Origin: Caulobacter sp. | GTDB taxonomy: Bacteria > Pseudomonadota > Alphaproteobacteria > Caulobacterales > Caulobacteraceae | Direction: 5' to 3' | Assembly (NCBI GenBank): GCA_030680355.1 | Contig: JAUXVF010000028.1 | Coordinates: 236,321 to 300,320, forward strand | DNA: 64,000 nt | In this document: in pieces, positions 15,429 through 25,534 of the stretch | Layout: each line of letters begins with the position of its first letter | How positions within the stretch are numbered: the first letter of the stretch is position 1 | The notes under the pieces: model-generated | Databases searched by the model: none | The model's input: the letters and a program-made list of their open reading frames with translations, nothing else | Told to the model about the DNA's origin: nothing | Translations under genes and position numbers: made by a program

Positions 15429-16664
15429 CTACCTGGCAGCCGGCTCCACCGGCGTCAGGTCGACCATGACCGGCGGCGGGGTCTTCGGATGCGCCGCCTT
15501 CCACGCCATCGCGTTGCGGATCCGGTTCCCGACGGCCGGGTGATCGTAAAACAGGATCTCCTCCAGCTTGCCGGGGGTCGCCGCGCGATATTCGATGGTC
15601 TTGACCAGGGCCTTGGCGAGGCCGTCGGGTTCATTGGCCGCCGCCAGGGAGAAGTTGTCCGCGTCGGTTTCCGCCACGCGGACGATGCTGCTGGTCAGCG
15701 GCGTCGCCAGCAGGGTCAGCACGGTGAGGATCGCGGACAGGGCCGGCAGGCCGGCGGGATCGGCCAGGCCCTCCACGCCTCGCGCGCCCAGCAGTCGGAC
15801 GGCCATTGGGAACAGCCGGTCGACCAGCCAGAATCCGATGATGGTCAAAAGGCTGAAGGCGGCGGCCAGCCACAGCGAGTGCTGGTGCACATAGTGGCCC
15901 ATTTCGTGCGCGACCACGCCGCGCACCTCGGCCATGTCGGCGTCCTTCTTGAACATGACATCGCTCATCGCCACCCGCGCCGAGCCGAACAGGCCCGAGA
16001 CATTGGCCGTGTAGCGATTGGACTGCCGGCTGCCATCGTAGATGAAGATCTTGTCTGACGGCACGCCATTGGCCTTGGCCAGCTCGACCACGGCGTCACG
16101 CACCGGTCCGGCCGGGGCCGGGGTGTATTTGTTGAACAGCGGCTCGATGACCACCGGCGCGGCGACGATGAAGAAGATGAGGAAGGCGCTCGACAGCAGG
16201 CCGCCCCACAGCCACCAGCGCTTCGGCGCCCGCCGGATCAGGGCGTAGATCAGCGAAAACAGGACCACGTTCATGACCAGGCTGATGATCAGCCCCTTGG
16301 CGTGATCGGCGAGGAAACCGCCCAACGCCTGACTGGTCAGGCCGTACTGAGTCTCCCGCCACCAGTCAGCATAGATCGACCAGGGCAGGCTGAGGACCGC
16401 CTCCATCACGACGAGCACGGGAATCACCGCCAGAACGGCCAGCCAGGGCCGGGGTTTGGTCTTTTCGATTCCGGCGCGGATCCTGACCAGAACTCCCGTC
16501 CTTAGGATCAGCCAGGACACCAGCACCGCGACCACCGTCCCCCACAACAGCAGCCAGTGGCCGCCCTGGGTGTAAGCCGTCGCCCTGGCGTGGGCTTCAG
16601 GCGGCAACGTCGCCAGGTATTTCGCCGTCTCCACGGCAGGATCGAATGTCGAACCGGCGGTCAT
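15429..16664 (-). CDS. M48 family membrane metalloprotease (Ste24-like)
   Basis: 411-residue zinc protease with several transmembrane helices. The zinc motif HEMGHYVH is at 253-260 and the third ligand is likely the Glu of RVAETDADNF near 345. The N-terminal part with RETQYGLTSQ matches the CAAX prenyl protease N-terminal domain. Bacterial Ste24-like enzymes take part in membrane protein quality control. ATG 16664 has GGAGAGG upstream; 14 extra codons in frame were rejected. Confidence 0.88.
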   Translation of the reverse strand: MTAGSTFDPAVETAKYLATLPPEAHARATAYTQGGHWLLLWGTVVAVLVSWLILRTGVLVRIRAGIEKTKPRPWLAVLAVIPVLVVMEAVLSLPWSIYADWWRETQYGLTSQALGGFLADHAKGLIISLVMNVVLFSLIYALIRRAPKRWWLWGGLLSSAFLIFFIVAAPVVIEPLFNKYTPAPAGPVRDAVVELAKANGVPSDKIFIYDGSRQSNRYTANVSGLFGSARVAMSDVMFKKDADMAEVRGVVAHEMGHYVHQHSLWLAAAFSLLTIIGFWLVDRLFPMAVRLLGARGVEGLADPAGLPALSAILTVLTLLATPLTSSIVRVAETDADNFSLAAANEPDGLAKALVKTIEYRAATPGKLEEILFYDHPAVGNRIRNAMAWKAAHPKTPPPVMVDLTPVEPAAR

Positions 16665-16838
16665 GATGCGCCCTCTCCCCCAGAAAAGCAGCGCGGAGGA
16701 GGCCACGGGCAGAGGGGTTTGTCAGGTGAAATCATTGTCAGGCTGCGACAGCGCGCGACAGTTCCATTGCGTCGCCTGCCTCAAGGGCCATTCTGTCGCC
16801 GGGAACGGCGATGCCTCGCCGCCTCGGAGGAGCAGGCC

Positions 16839-17540
16839 ATGGCCAGACTGAAAACCCACGCCGAGAGTCACCTGGTCGAACGAATCGGCTGGCTGCGGGC
16901 CGCCGTCCTGGGGGCCAATGACGGCATCGTCTCAACGGCCAGCCTGATCATCGGCGTCGCCGTCGCCGCCGAGGGCAAGGGCGTGGTGCTGGTGGCCGGC
17001 ATCGCCGGACTGGTCGCCGGCGCCATGTCGATGGCCGCTGGCGAATATGTTTCGGTCAGCTCGCAGTCGGACACCGAAAAGGCCGACCTGGCCCGCGAAG
17101 CCGCGGAACTGGTCGCCGACCCGACCGCCGAGCGCCAGGAACTGGCCGCCATCTATGTCCGTCGCGGCCTGACCACCGATCTCGCCGGCCAGGTGGCCGA
17201 CCAGCTGATGGCCGGCGACGCCCTGGCCGCCCACGCCCGCGACGAACTGGGCATTTCGGAGATCACCCAGGCGCGGCCGATCCAGGCCGCCCTGACCTCG
17301 GCGGCCACCTTCGCGGTGGGCGCGGCCATGCCGCTGCTGATGGTCCTCCTGTTTCCCCTCGGGTCGCTGACCCTCGCCGTCTCGACGGCGTCCCTCGCCT
17401 TCCTGGCCCTGCTCGGCGCCGTCGGGGCGAGAGCGGGCGGCGCCAATGTCTGGCGAGCCACGGCGCGGGTGACCTTCTGGGGCGCGCTGGCCATGGCGGC
17501 GACCGCCGGCGTCGGCGCCCTGTTTGGCGTCGTGGTCTGA
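16839..17540 (+). CDS. VIT/CCC1-type Fe/Mn transporter
   Basis: 233-residue membrane protein of the vacuolar iron transporter (VIT1/CCC1, nodulin-21) family. Family marks are WLRAAVLGANDGIVSTASL in helix 1, the GAMSMAAGEYVSVSSQSD segment and five predicted helices. Expected to move Fe2+ or Mn2+ out of the cytoplasm. ATG 16839 follows CGGAGGAG. No Fur- or Mur-like site recognised upstream. Confidence 0.87.
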   Translation: MARLKTHAESHLVERIGWLRAAVLGANDGIVSTASLIIGVAVAAEGKGVVLVAGIAGLVAGAMSMAAGEYVSVSSQSDTEKADLAREAAELVADPTAERQELAAIYVRRGLTTDLAGQVADQLMAGDALAAHARDELGISEITQARPIQAALTSAATFAVGAAMPLLMVLLFPLGSLTLAVSTASLAFLALLGAVGARAGGANVWRATARVTFWGALAMAATAGVGALFGVVV

Positions 17541-17613
17541 GGGTCATTCACCCCGCGACGGTTGAACCCGGCCGCGAGCCGGCTACCATCAGCGGCCAGC
17601 AAGCGGGATCGTC

Positions 17614-19542
17614 ATGAACAAGCCTGTCCTCCAGTGGGGCGTCATCGCCCTGGTCCTGGGCCTGACCGCCTGCGCACCGCCCCCCGGAACGCCGCCCGCC
17701 CCTGATGCGGACTGGGGCTTCTATGGCGGCGACGCCGGCGGTCAGCGGTTTTCGTCCGCCGCCCAGATCACCCCGGCCAACGTCAAAACCCTGAAAGTGG
17801 CCTGGACCTGGTCGAGCGGCGACATGGCGACCAAGGGCGAGGCCATGGACCGCGCGGCCTTCGAGGCGACGCCGATCCTGGTCGGCAAGCGGCTGTTCGT
17901 CTGTTCGCCGTTCAATGAGATCTCCGCCCTGGACCCGGAAACCGGCCGCCAGATCTGGCGCCATGACCCGGCCATCGACACGAGCATGGACTACCCCAAC
18001 GACTTCACCTGCCGCGGCGTCGCCCACTGGCGTGACGCCAGGGCGCCCGCGGACCAGCCCTGCGCCGAGCGCATCTTCGCGGCGACCAACGACCGGCGGC
18101 TGATCGCCCTGGACGCCGCCAGCGGCAAGCCCTGCCCCGGCTTCGGAGCGGCCGGAACCGTCGACGTCGGGGCCGGCGTGACCTTGCGACGCCCGGCGGG
18201 GATGCAGATCACCTCCGCCCCCGTGGTCGTCGGCGGCGTGGTCATCGTCGGCTCCTCGATCGACGACAATCAGGCCATCGACGAAACCAAGGGCACGGTC
18301 CGCGCCTACGACGCCCGCACGGGCGCGCCGCGCTGGACCTTCGACCCCCTGGGTCGGGCGGGCGAAGGCTACCGGGCCGGCGCCGCCAACGTCTGGGCGC
18401 CGATGTCGACCGACCCGGCCCGCGGCCTGGTCTTCCTGCCCACCTCCAGCGCCAGTCCCGACTTCTACGGCGCGGCGCGCAAGGGCGACGGGCGCGACGC
18501 CAATTCGGTCGTCGCACTCAAGGCCGAAACCGGCGAGATCGCCTGGGCCTTCCAGACCACGCACCATGATGTCTGGGACTATGACGTGCCGGCCCAGCCG
18601 ACCCTGGCCACCATCACCTGGGGCGGCATCACCCGGCCGGCCGTACTGCAGGCGACCAAACAGGGACTGCTGTTCACCCTCGATCGCGAGACCGGGGCGC
18701 CCATCATCCCGGTCGAGGAGCGGCCCGTGCCGCAGGACGGCGCGCCGGGCGAGGCGCTGTCGCCGACCCAGCCCTTCCCCGTCGCCCCGCGCTCTCTCTC
18801 GCCCAACACAATCACCCCCAAGGAAGCCTATGGCCTGACGCCCTGGGACCGGGGGGCCTGCCGCAAGCTTATCGCCGGCGCCCAGCGCGGCGGCCTCTAC
18901 ACCCCGCCCTCGACCAAGGGGACGCTGGTCTATCCCTTCACCGGCGGCGGGGTGAACTGGGGCGGGCTCGCCTTCGACCCGACCCACAACATCGTCTTCG
19001 TCAACACCTCCAGCGCCCTGCACAAGGTCACCCTGATCCCGGCCGACGCCGTGGCGGCGGCCCGCAAGGCGGAGCCGGATCAGGAGATATCGCCCCAGAC
19101 CGGGGCCCCCTACGGGGCCAAACGCGAGATCGTGCTGTCGCCGCTGGGCCTGCCCTGCAATCCGCCGCCCTGGGGCATGCTGCACGCGGTCGACATGACC
19201 GACGGCCGCATTCTCTGGGAGGTTCCGCTCGGGACCACCCAGGACCTGGTCCCCTTCTCACAGTTCTTCGTGCGGGGAACCGGCACGCCCAATTTCGGCG
19301 GGCCGATCGTCACCGGCTCGGGCCTGGTGTTCATCGGCGCGGCGATGGACCGCTATCTGCGCGCCTTCGACGCTGGCACGGGCAAGGAACTCTGGAAGGG
19401 CCGACTGCCGGCGGGCGGCCAGGCGACGCCGATGACCTATGTCTACAAGGGCCGTCAGTATGTGGTCATCGCCGCCGGCGGCCACGCCAAGTCGGGGACC
19501 AAGCGCGGCGACCAGCTGATCGCCTACGCCCTGCCGAAATAG
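17614..19542 (+). CDS. PQQ-dependent dehydrogenase (lipoprotein)
   Basis: 642-residue quinoprotein of the membrane-bound glucose dehydrogenase-like group. A lipoprotein signal ends in LGLTAC; the mature protein is an eight-bladed propeller with repeated AxDxxTG(K/R) blades, for example ALDPETGRQIWR and AFDAGTGKELWKG, and the TTHHDVWDYDVP segment common to PQQ enzymes. There is no CxxCH haem site, so it is not a quinohaemoprotein. Likely oxidises a sugar or alcohol in the periplasm and passes electrons to ubiquinone. No pqq genes in the window. Confidence 0.88.
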   Translation: MNKPVLQWGVIALVLGLTACAPPPGTPPAPDADWGFYGGDAGGQRFSSAAQITPANVKTLKVAWTWSSGDMATKGEAMDRAAFEATPILVGKRLFVCSPFNEISALDPETGRQIWRHDPAIDTSMDYPNDFTCRGVAHWRDARAPADQPCAERIFAATNDRRLIALDAASGKPCPGFGAAGTVDVGAGVTLRRPAGMQITSAPVVVGGVVIVGSSIDDNQAIDETKGTVRAYDARTGAPRWTFDPLGRAGEGYRAGAANVWAPMSTDPARGLVFLPTSSASPDFYGAARKGDGRDANSVVALKAETGEIAWAFQTTHHDVWDYDVPAQPTLATITWGGITRPAVLQATKQGLLFTLDRETGAPIIPVEERPVPQDGAPGEALSPTQPFPVAPRSLSPNTITPKEAYGLTPWDRGACRKLIAGAQRGGLYTPPSTKGTLVYPFTGGGVNWGGLAFDPTHNIVFVNTSSALHKVTLIPADAVAAARKAEPDQEISPQTGAPYGAKREIVLSPLGLPCNPPPWGMLHAVDMTDGRILWEVPLGTTQDLVPFSQFFVRGTGTPNFGGPIVTGSGLVFIGAAMDRYLRAFDAGTGKELWKGRLPAGGQATPMTYVYKGRQYVVIAAGGHAKSGTKRGDQLIAYALPK

Positions 19543-19546
19543 GCGG

Positions 19547-20119
19547 CTACAGGGCGATCCGCCACATCAGCCCCTCGCCGCCCCCATAGGCCGCCGGCCG
19601 GGTGATCGGCCCGGTGAGCCGGCCGCCATTGGCGACGATGACCCTGTGGGAGGCCACGTTGGCGGGGTCGGTCTCGAGGTCGATCCAGCGCAGACCTGAC
19701 CCGTGCGCCAGGGGCAGCAGCAGACCCAGGGCCGCCGTCGCATGGCCCTTGCCGCGCTCCCAGGGCAGCACGGAATAGCCGACATGGCCCAGGCAGTGAG
19801 GCGGCAGGGCCTCGGTCCCGGCCTGCCAGCGGAAATTGATCGAGCCGCAGAAGCCGTCCGCCCACAGCCAGCGGGTAAAGCCCGGCAGGCGCGGGACCAT
19901 GGACCCGTCCGGCAGCCGCACATCGCCGGCCCTGCCCTTGGGATCGTCCATCCCGGCCAGGACCGCGTCGGCCTCCTCGGCGATCCGCGTCAGAAGGGCC
20001 TGCCGCGTCACCTCGCCGCCCGCCGTCGTATCCGGCGACCAGCCGCGTTCAAGCGCGGCGACAAAGGCCGGCAGGTGGTCGCGCGCCGGCGTGACGAGGG
20101 TGAGAGGCGTCTCGGTCAT
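19547..20119 (-). CDS. GNAT family N-acetyltransferase
   Basis: 190-residue acetyltransferase. The acetyl-CoA motif A is GYSVLPWERGKGHATAALGL (Q/RxxGxG/A form, here RGKGHA), followed by DLETDPANVASHRVIVANGG, typical of GNAT enzymes acting on proteins or small amines. Substrate unknown. It ends 4 bases from the stop of the convergent PQQ dehydrogenase. Confidence 0.82.
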   Translation of the reverse strand: MTETPLTLVTPARDHLPAFVAALERGWSPDTTAGGEVTRQALLTRIAEEADAVLAGMDDPKGRAGDVRLPDGSMVPRLPGFTRWLWADGFCGSINFRWQAGTEALPPHCLGHVGYSVLPWERGKGHATAALGLLLPLAHGSGLRWIDLETDPANVASHRVIVANGGRLTGPITRPAAYGGGEGLMWRIAL

Positions 20120-20166
20120 GCGCCGACGCTACACCAGATCGCCGCCCCTCAAAGCGGCGACGTCGG

Positions 20167-22851
20167 CTATTTCGAGCCCAGCGCCGCCTGGGCCGCCGCG
20201 AGGCGGGCGATCGGCACGCGGAAGGGCGAGCAGCTGACGTAGTCGAGGTTGATCGACTCGCAGAAGGTGATCGAGGCCGGATCGCCGCCGTGTTCGCCGC
20301 AAATGCCCAGCTTGATGTCGGGGTTCACCGCCCGGCCGCGCTCGGCGGCGATGCGGATCAGGTCGCCGACGCCCTCCTGGTCGAGGCTGACGAAGGGGTC
20401 CTTCTCGAAGATCCCCTTCTCGATATAGGCGTTGAGGAACTTGCCGGCGTCGTCGCGGCTGATGCCGAAGGTCGTCTGGGTCAGGTCGTTGGTGCCAAAG
20501 CTGAAGAACTCCGCGCCCGCCTCGGCCAGATCGGCGGCGCGCAGGGCGGCGCGGGGCAGTTCGATCATGGTGCCGACCTGATAGACCAGATCGACGCCCT
20601 GTTCGGCCAGCACGGCCTTTGCGGTGCGGTCGGTGAGCTTGCGCAGGAAGGCCATCTCCTCGCCCTTGGCGACCAGCGGATGCATGATCTCCGGCACCGG
20701 CGCCGGCTTGCCGGATTTGGCGATTTCGCAGGCCGCCTCGATGATCGCCCGCACCTGCATCTCGTAGATTTCAGGATAGGAGACGCCCAGGCGGCAACCG
20801 CGATGGCCGAGCATGGGGTTGGTTTCATGCAGCTCGCGGGCGCGGCGCATCAGTTTCACAGCGTCGATGCCCATGGCCTTGGCCACCTCGACCAGGTCTT
20901 CCTCGCTGTGCGGCAGGAACTCGTGCAGCGGCGGATCGAGCAGGCGGATGGTGACCGGCAGGCCTTCCATGATGGTGAACAGCTCGACGAAGTCGGCCTT
21001 CTGGAACGGGGCGATCTTGGCCAGGGCGGCGCGCCGGCCGGCCTCGTCGTCGGCCAGGATCATCTCGCGCACCGCGGCGATGCGGGTGTCGTCGAAGAAC
21101 ATGTGCTCGGTGCGGCAAAGGCCGATGCCTTCGGCCCCGAACTGGCGGGCCGTGCGGGCGTCGAGCGGCGTTTCGGCGTTGGCGCGGACCTTGAGGCGGC
21201 GCACGGCGTCGGCCCATTCCATCAGCTGGGCGAAGTCGCCGGTCAGCTCGGGCTCGATCATCTTGACCGATCCGGCCAGGACCTGGCCGGTCGAACCGTC
21301 GATGGTGATGATTTCACCGGCCTTGAACTCGCGGCCACGGCAGCGGAACAGGCCTTCCTTGGGATAGATGGCGATCTCGCCGGCGCCGGAGACGCAGGGC
21401 CGGCCCATGCCGCGGGCGACCACGGCGGCGTGGCTGGTCATGCCGCCCCGGGCGGTGACGATGCCGCGGGCGGCGTGCATGCCGTGGATGTCTTCGGGGC
21501 TGGTCTCGTCGCGGACCAGGATCACCGACTCGCCGGCCGAACCGAGCCGTTCGGCCTCATCGGAATCGAAGACGATCTTGCCGGTGGCGGCGCCGGGGCT
21601 GGCCGGCAGGCCGGCGGCGATGACATTGCGGTCGGCCGCCGGGTCGATGGTCGGGTGCAGAAGCTGGTCCAGAGCGCCGGGCTCGATGCGCAGGATCGCT
21701 TCTTCCTGGCTGATGACGCCGGCGGCCGCCATGTCGACGGCGATCTTCAGGGCCGCCTTGGCGGTGCGTTTGCCGTTGCGGGTCTGCAGCATCCACAGAC
21801 GGCCTTCCTCGACCGTGAACTCGATATCCTGCATGTCGCGGTAGTGGCGTTCGAGCTTGCCGACCGTGGCGCGGAACTCCTCGAAGACGGCGGGCATGGC
21901 CTCTTCCATCGAGGGGGTGCGATCACCCATCTCCTCGCGAGCGGCTTTTGTCAGGGACTGCGGCGTGCGGATGCCGGCGACGACGTCCTCGCCCTGGGCG
22001 TTGATCAGGAACTCGCCGTAGAGGCTGTCGTCGCCGGTCGAGGGGTTGCGGGTGAAGGCCACGCCCGTGGCGCTGGTCTCGCCCATGTTGCCAAAGACCA
22101 TCGACTGGATGTTGACCGCCGTGCCCCAGGCCTCGGGGATGTCGTGCATGCGACGATAGAACTTGGCCCGGTCATTCATCCAGCTGGCGAAGACGGCGCC
22201 GACGGCGCCCCACAGCTGTTCCTGCGGATCCTGCGGGAAGGGCTTGCCCAGCTCACGCTCGACGGCGGCCTTGTAGTCGGACACCACCACTTCCCAGTGG
22301 TCGGCGGTCAAGCCGGTGTCGATCGACAGGCCCAGGCGGTCCTTATGGTCGTCGAGGATCTCCTCGAACATATGGTGATCCAGGTCGAGGACGACGTTGG
22401 AATACATCTGGATGAAGCGGCGATAGCTGTCGAAGGCGAAGCGGCGGTCGCCCGACAGGGCGGCCAGGCCGGCGACGGTCTCGTCATTGAGGCCGAGGTT
22501 GAGGACCGTATCCATCATGCCGGGCATCGAGGCGCGGGCGCCCGAGCGCACCGAGACCAGCAGCGGCGCGGCCGGATCGCCGAACCGCTTGCCGGTGATG
22601 GCCTCGACCGCGGCCAGGCCGCCGGCGACCTGGTCGGCGAGATCGGCCGGGTACTGGCGGTCGTTGGCGTAATAGTGGACGCAGGCGGCGGTGCTGACGG
22701 TGAATCCCGGCGGCACCGGCAGGCCCAGATTGGCCATCTCGGCCAGATTGGCGCCCTTGCCGCCCAGCAGGTTCTTCATCGACGCATCGCCGTCGGCGAC
22801 GCCGCCGCCAAAGGCGTAAACCCAACGGGTGGTGGTGGTAGCGTCCGACAT
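20167..22851 (-). CDS. ppdK: Pyruvate, phosphate dikinase
   Basis: 894-residue enzyme interconverting pyruvate + ATP + Pi and PEP + AMP + PPi. The three expected domains are present: N-terminal ATP grasp (LLGGKGANLAEMANLGLPVP), the phospho-histidine domain with GGMTSHAAVVARGMGRPC (catalytic His in TSHAA), and the C-terminal PEP/pyruvate barrel with GTNDLTQTTFGISRDD. Length is normal for bacterial PpdK. It is followed on the same strand upstream by glyS, 21 bases away, so they may be co-transcribed. Confidence 0.97.
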   Translation of the reverse strand: MSDATTTTRWVYAFGGGVADGDASMKNLLGGKGANLAEMANLGLPVPPGFTVSTAACVHYYANDRQYPADLADQVAGGLAAVEAITGKRFGDPAAPLLVSVRSGARASMPGMMDTVLNLGLNDETVAGLAALSGDRRFAFDSYRRFIQMYSNVVLDLDHHMFEEILDDHKDRLGLSIDTGLTADHWEVVVSDYKAAVERELGKPFPQDPQEQLWGAVGAVFASWMNDRAKFYRRMHDIPEAWGTAVNIQSMVFGNMGETSATGVAFTRNPSTGDDSLYGEFLINAQGEDVVAGIRTPQSLTKAAREEMGDRTPSMEEAMPAVFEEFRATVGKLERHYRDMQDIEFTVEEGRLWMLQTRNGKRTAKAALKIAVDMAAAGVISQEEAILRIEPGALDQLLHPTIDPAADRNVIAAGLPASPGAATGKIVFDSDEAERLGSAGESVILVRDETSPEDIHGMHAARGIVTARGGMTSHAAVVARGMGRPCVSGAGEIAIYPKEGLFRCRGREFKAGEIITIDGSTGQVLAGSVKMIEPELTGDFAQLMEWADAVRRLKVRANAETPLDARTARQFGAEGIGLCRTEHMFFDDTRIAAVREMILADDEAGRRAALAKIAPFQKADFVELFTIMEGLPVTIRLLDPPLHEFLPHSEEDLVEVAKAMGIDAVKLMRRARELHETNPMLGHRGCRLGVSYPEIYEMQVRAIIEAACEIAKSGKPAPVPEIMHPLVAKGEEMAFLRKLTDRTAKAVLAEQGVDLVYQVGTMIELPRAALRAADLAEAGAEFFSFGTNDLTQTTFGISRDDAGKFLNAYIEKGIFEKDPFVSLDQEGVGDLIRIAAERGRAVNPDIKLGICGEHGGDPASITFCESINLDYVSCSPFRVPIARLAAAQAALGSK

Positions 22852-22872
22852 ATCCAGCCTTTTACTCAGGGG

Positions 22873-25014
22873 TTAGCCCGTAACCATCGAGAAGTCCGCC
22901 ACACGCCCCATGGCGTCGCGGACCTGTTGCAGCAGGCGCAGGCGGTTGTCGCGTTCTGCGGCGACCTCCGAATTGACCAGCACCTTGTCGAAGAAGGCGT
23001 CGACCGGACCGCGCAGGGCCGCCAGCGCCGTCATGGCCCCGGTGAAGTCCTCGGCGGCCAGGGCCGCGTCCAGTTTCGGCGTGTTGGCGGCCAGGGCGTC
23101 GTAAAGCGCGCCCTCCTCGGCCGGCTCGGCGACGCGCGCCGGCGCGCCGGTCGGCAGGTCGCCCTTTTTCTCCTCGGCCTTGAGGATGTTGGAGGCGCGC
23201 TTGTAGCCCTGCAGCAGGTTGGTCCCGTCCTCGGAGGCGAGGAAGGCGGACAGGGCGTCGACGCGGGTGACGATGCGCACCAGGTCGTCGTCGCCGAGCG
23301 CGAACACGGCGTCGACGAGATCGCCGCGCTTGCCCTGGTCCTTCAGTGCGATTTTCAGGCGGTCGGCGAAGAAGGCGAGGAGCTCGCGCTCTCGGACGGT
23401 TCCGCCCGACTTGCCGCGCCCGAGGACAAAAGCACCGCCAGCCGCTTGTTTGCGAGCGAGTTCGGCTTGGAAAATCTGCTCATCGACGCGATCGAAATGC
23501 CGTTCGAATAGGGCGACCAATTCTACACGAACGTTGGCATCCTGCTCGATCCGAATTCCCCCTAGAGCCGCCCTTCGCAGCGCATAGGGGTCCTTGGAGC
23601 CTGTGGGCTTCTCGTTGATGGCCCAAAAGCCCACCAGCGTGTCCAGCTTGTCCGCCAGGGCCACGGCCACGCTCAGCGGCGCGGTCGGGACCGCGTCGCC
23701 GGGGCCTTGCGGGCGGTAGTGGTCGCGGATGGCGTCGGCGATCTCGGGGTCGAGGCCAAATTCGCGGGCGTAGTAGCCGCCCATGACGCCCTGCAGTTCG
23801 GGGAACTCGCCGACCATCTGGCTGGTCAGGTCGGCCTTGGCCAGGCGGGCGGCCTCGGCGGCCTTGTCGGGGTCGGCGCCGACCAGCGGCGCGATCTCCC
23901 GGGCCAGGGCGACGATGCGCTCGACCCGCTCGGCCATCGTGCCAAGCTTGGCGTGGAAGGTCACGCCGTTCAGCTTCTTTAGCCACGGCTCGAAGCCGTC
24001 CTTGATGTCTTCGGACCAGAAGAACCGGGCGTCCGACAGGCGCGAGGACAGCACCTTGGCGTTGCCTAGAGCGATGGCCTTGCCGCCGTCGGGGGCTTCG
24101 ATGTTGGCCACGACCAGGAAATGCGGGGCCAGAGTCCCGGTTTTGTCTGCCGATGTCCCGACATTATCGGTCCCGGGAGTCCTCACCGCGAAATACTTCT
24201 GATGGGTCCGCATCGAGGTGCGGATGACCTCGGGCGGCAGGTCGAGGAAGGCCGGGTCCATGTCGCCGAGGATCGGGGTCGGCCATTCGGCCAGGCCGGC
24301 GACTTCGTCCAGCAGGCCCTCGTCCTCGACCAGCTCCAGGCCGCGGGCGAAACACAGGGTGCGGGCGCCCTCGAGGATGCGCTGCTTGCGCTCCTCGACG
24401 TCGAGAATGACGAAATGGCCGCGCAGAGCGTCCTCGTATTCGGTGAAGTCGCGGGCCCGGAAGACGCGGGTCTCGGCCATGAACCGGTGGCCTTCGGAAA
24501 GGTCGCCGGCGACGATCCCGTCGATCTCCAGCGGCACGATCTCGCGATTGAACACGCAGAGAATACGCTGCAGCGGCCGCACCCAGCGCAGCTTGCCGGT
24601 TCCCCAGGTCATCGACTTGGGCCAGGCGAAGCCGCGGACGATCTGTTCGACCAGTTCGGCGATGATCTCGGCCGTCGGGCGGCCGGTCTTGTGGATCTGG
24701 CCGAAGAACACGCCGTCGCGCTCGACCAGCGCCTCGCGGGTCAGGCCGGTCTTGCGCAGGAAGCCGTCCATGGCCTGGTCGGGGGCGCCGACGCGGGGGC
24801 CCTTGACCTCTTCCGAGACATCGGGCTGGGCGATGGGCAGGCCCTCGACCACCAGGGTCAGGCGGCGCGGCCCGGCGAAGGCCTTGAGGCCCTCGCTGAT
24901 CAGCCCAGCCTTGGCCAGGCCGTCACGGGCCATCCGCTCCAGATCACGGGCGGCGTTCCCCTGCATACGCGCGGGGATTTCCTCGGAGAAGAGTTCAAGA
25001 AGCAGCTGGGGCAT
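22873..25014 (-). CDS. glyS: Glycyl-tRNA synthetase beta subunit
   Basis: 713-residue beta chain of the heterotetrameric bacterial glycyl-tRNA synthetase. It opens MPQLLLELFSEEIPARMQGNA, a clear family signature, and contains the HD-like segment and a C-terminal anticodon-binding DALR-like domain. Partner of glyQ at 25718. The usual tight glyQ-glyS junction is here interrupted by about 700 bp carrying repeats and a DUF559 gene. Confidence 0.97.
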   Translation of the reverse strand: MPQLLLELFSEEIPARMQGNAARDLERMARDGLAKAGLISEGLKAFAGPRRLTLVVEGLPIAQPDVSEEVKGPRVGAPDQAMDGFLRKTGLTREALVERDGVFFGQIHKTGRPTAEIIAELVEQIVRGFAWPKSMTWGTGKLRWVRPLQRILCVFNREIVPLEIDGIVAGDLSEGHRFMAETRVFRARDFTEYEDALRGHFVILDVEERKQRILEGARTLCFARGLELVEDEGLLDEVAGLAEWPTPILGDMDPAFLDLPPEVIRTSMRTHQKYFAVRTPGTDNVGTSADKTGTLAPHFLVVANIEAPDGGKAIALGNAKVLSSRLSDARFFWSEDIKDGFEPWLKKLNGVTFHAKLGTMAERVERIVALAREIAPLVGADPDKAAEAARLAKADLTSQMVGEFPELQGVMGGYYAREFGLDPEIADAIRDHYRPQGPGDAVPTAPLSVAVALADKLDTLVGFWAINEKPTGSKDPYALRRAALGGIRIEQDANVRVELVALFERHFDRVDEQIFQAELARKQAAGGAFVLGRGKSGGTVRERELLAFFADRLKIALKDQGKRGDLVDAVFALGDDDLVRIVTRVDALSAFLASEDGTNLLQGYKRASNILKAEEKKGDLPTGAPARVAEPAEEGALYDALAANTPKLDAALAAEDFTGAMTALAALRGPVDAFFDKVLVNSEVAAERDNRLRLLQQVRDAMGRVADFSMVTG

Positions 25015-25016
25015 GA

Positions 25017-25469
25017 TTACTCTCCCTTCCTCCTCAATGGAGGAAGGGCCGGGGATGGAGGTGTGGCTACGGTGGCGCGGGACGAGCGCGATTGGGCGCC
25101 GGCGCCATCCAGCGCCTCTCGCCCGGACTCAGCGGCCACACCACCACCCAACCCTCCTCCATCGAGGAGGAGGGCTTTGGGGTGGCGGACGAGGGCCACG
25201 ACTTGATCGGCAATTCCGTACGGGTATTCGAAGGCTTCGCGACTGCTGAAGCGCAACACCCGATAGCCCTGCGACTTCAGCCAGGCATCGCGCTCAAGAT
25301 CACGAAGTTGGGCTTCGGGCTCGTCGTGCCTGGGGCCGTCGACCTCGATGACCAGGCTGGCGCTGTGATGCGCGAAATCGACGATATAGGGGCCGATCGG
25401 GGCCTGCCGCCGGATGCCCAGCTTCAGCGTGCGCAACACTTTCCACAGTTTGCGTTCGCCCGCGGGCAT
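25017..25469 (-). CDS. DUF559 (endonuclease-like) protein between repeats
   Basis: The conserved domain runs from MPAGERKLWKVLRTLKLGI through DFAHHSASLVIEVDGPRHDE to YGIADQVVALVRH (about 98 residues). This DUF559 fold is related to very-short-patch/restriction-type endonucleases; the Asp of VDFA and the Glu/Asp of VIEVDG are the likely catalytic residues. The remaining ~50 C-terminal residues are translated from repeat element A and are probably not functional. The frame is open further upstream into repeat B, and the true start could be an upstream CTG; ATG 25469 is the first good candidate. It stops 2 bases before glyS. Biological role unknown. Confidence 0.7.
   Translation of the reverse strand: MPAGERKLWKVLRTLKLGIRRQAPIGPYIVDFAHHSASLVIEVDGPRHDEPEAQLRDLERDAWLKSQGYRVLRFSSREAFEYPYGIADQVVALVRHPKALLLDGGGLGGGVAAESGREALDGAGAQSRSSRATVATPPSPALPPLRRKGE
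25025..25190. repeat. Repeat element A (REP/BIME-like)
   Basis: About 166 bp; from 25051 it aligns without gaps to element B at an offset of 510 bp, with only about 8 differences over 140 bp. Each end is a hairpin (CCTTCCTCC..GGAGGAAGG; CCTCCTCC..GGAGGAGG). The inner flanks GGGGATGGAGGTGTGGC and GCCACACCACCACCCAACC are rough inverted copies, so the element is itself an imperfect palindrome with a GC-rich core. Confidence 0.88.
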
Positions 25470-25534
25470 CCGCTGGCGCAGCGTGCGGGCGCGTTTGACC
25501 GCGCCCGGTGCATGGGCGGCATGCTCGAAAACCC

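Noticed and set aside
20290..23511. A ~1070-codon open frame antisense to ppdK
   Set aside because: High GC content keeps antisense frames open; the ppdK strand has complete, motif-rich coding sequence and the antisense product has no recognisable domain.
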